5,343 nt of DNA from Actinomycetes bacterium. GTDB lineage: Bacteria; Actinomycetota; Actinomycetes; Actinomycetales; Microbacteriaceae. Position 1 is the first letter of the stretch. Each line of letters begins with the position of its first letter. A program made the translations under genes and the position numbers. The notes under the pieces were generated by a model. The model saw nothing but the letters and a program-made list of their open reading frames with translations, was not told the origin of the DNA and did not search any database. Shown here piece after piece: positions 4,607 through 5,343 of this stretch. The stretch spans positions 1-5,343 of the forward strand of contig JAEWJG010000250.1 of NCBI GenBank assembly GCA_023386675.1, in the 5' to 3' direction.

Positions 4607-5343
4607 CTACGCCCGGGCGTCCAGCGGTCCAGGGGCGTCGGCGAGGACGCCGAGCGGCGACTCGATCGCGTCCGCGACCTCGCGGAGGAAGCCGGCTGCG
4701 ACCCCGCCGTCGGTGACGCGGTGGTCGAACACCAGCGAGAGCTGCAGGATGCGCCGCGGCGCGATCGCGCCGTCGACCACCCAGGGGCGCTCGATCGCCC
4801 GCCCGAGGCCGAGGATGGCGACCTCCGGGTGGTTGATGATCGCGGCGCTGCCGTCGACGCCCAGGCTGCCGTAGTTGTTGATGGTGAAGGTCGAGCCGGT
4901 GAGGTCGGCCGGCGGCAGCGTCCCCTGGCGGGCGGCGCGGGCGAGCCGGTCCAGCTCCGCGTCGAGCTCGCGGACCGACAGGCGGTCGGCTCGGCGGACG
5001 ACCGGCACGAGCAGGCCGCGATCGGTGTCGGCGGCGAAACCGAGGTTCACGCCGTCGAACGTCGTGATGCCCTGCCCGTCCGAGGTGACGCGTCCGGCCA
5101 GCTCGGGATGACGGCCGAGCGCCGCGAGCGCGAAGCGCGATACGAATGCCAGGAAGGACGGGGCGCGGCCATCGCGCGCGAGGCGGCGGCGTCCCTCCCA
5201 GAGGTCGGTCGCATCCACGTCGACCCAGACGGTCGCCTCCGGGATCTCGGAGCGGCTGCGCGACATGGTCTCGGCGACCGTGCGGCGGAGGCGGGTGAAC
5301 GGCGTGGTCGCGGCGATCGCGAGGCCGGTGCGGGCGTCCGTGC
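4607..5343 (-). CDS. E2 acyltransferase of a 2-oxo acid dehydrogenase complex, catalytic domain; 5' end outside window
   Basis: The E2 component moves the acyl group from lipoyl-lysine to CoA and forms the core of pyruvate or branched-chain 2-oxo acid dehydrogenase. The frame is open to the right edge: TPFTRLRRTVAETMSRSRSEIPEATVWVDVDATDL continues through the ATG at 5266, so that ATG is internal. TPFTRLRRTVAETM is the usual beginning of the catalytic domain. Further motifs are GLLVPVV (84-90 counted from that Met), FTINNYGSLGVDGSAAIINHPEVAILGLGRA (127-157) and the active-site FDHRVTDGG (180-188), with His182 as the catalytic base. Lipoyl and E1/E3-binding domains must lie beyond the window. 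Whether it serves pyruvate or branched-chain substrates cannot be told; E1 genes upstream would show it. The stop is followed at nine bases by the small acidic gene. Confidence 0.95.
   Translation of the reverse strand, partial: TDARTGLAIAATTPFTRLRRTVAETMSRSRSEIPEATVWVDVDATDLWEGRRRLARDGRAPSFLAFVSRFALAALGRHPELAGRVTSDGQGITTFDGVNLGFAADTDRGLLVPVVRRADRLSVRELDAELDRLARAARQGTLPPADLTGSTFTINNYGSLGVDGSAAIINHPEVAILGLGRAIERPWVVDGAIAPRRILQLSLVFDHRVTDGGVAAGFLREVADAIESPLGVLADAPGPLDARA

Noticed and set aside
4607..5266. A complete 219-residue acyltransferase starting at ATG 5266
   Set aside because: The frame stays open to the window edge and the preceding codons encode TPFTRLRRTVAET, the standard start of the E2 catalytic domain, so the ATG is internal.

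Overview
The window reads as chromosomal core DNA of a high-GC actinobacterium, most likely a member of Microbacteriaceae (Leifsonia, Microbacterium or a relative). This is inferred from the very strong G/C preference at third codon positions, a groEL without adjacent groES under CIRCE control, and the DUF3263 plus LytR_C gene pair typical of actinobacteria. I see no mobile element, tRNA, rRNA, CRISPR array or island-like composition change.

Layout from left to right. Bases 1-817 (minus) hold the N-terminal half of GroEL, cut by the window edge. Its control region (861-921) carries one perfect and one imperfect CIRCE operator around a predicted promoter. A strong hairpin (931-952) separates it from a monocistronic cold-shock protein gene (979-1182, minus). 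Next comes a two-gene redox operon on the minus strand, msrB (1893-2321) followed by a compact nitroreductase (1341-1892). The stop of the first gene abuts the GTG start of the second, and a GGAA-N18-GTT promoter of the SigH/SigR type lies just upstream of msrB. A divergent intergenic region (2322-2517) also serves the plus-strand pair of a DUF3263 protein (2518-2829) and a membrane-anchored LytR_C protein (2852-3409), which resembles the mycobacterial Rv0430-Rv0431(VirR) pair. After a short convergent gap, three minus-strand genes follow: the catalytic domain of an E2 acyltransferase of a 2-oxo acid dehydrogenase complex (4607 to the right edge, 5' end missing), a 40-residue acidic small protein (4475-4597), and a DMT-type transporter with two DUF606/YdcZ repeats (3479-4441).

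The left and middle parts form a stress and proteostasis neighbourhood: folding (GroEL), RNA chaperoning (Csp), repair of oxidised methionine (MsrB) and flavin redox chemistry (nitroreductase). The sequence supports separate inputs, HrcA for groEL and a thiol-stress sigma factor for msrB. The right part belongs to central metabolism plus transport. I find no wholly new system. The most interesting items are the double CIRCE/promoter overlap, the SigH-type promoter with its possible leaderless start, the unannotated-size acidic ORF, and the tandem duplication of the DUF3263 ribosome binding region.
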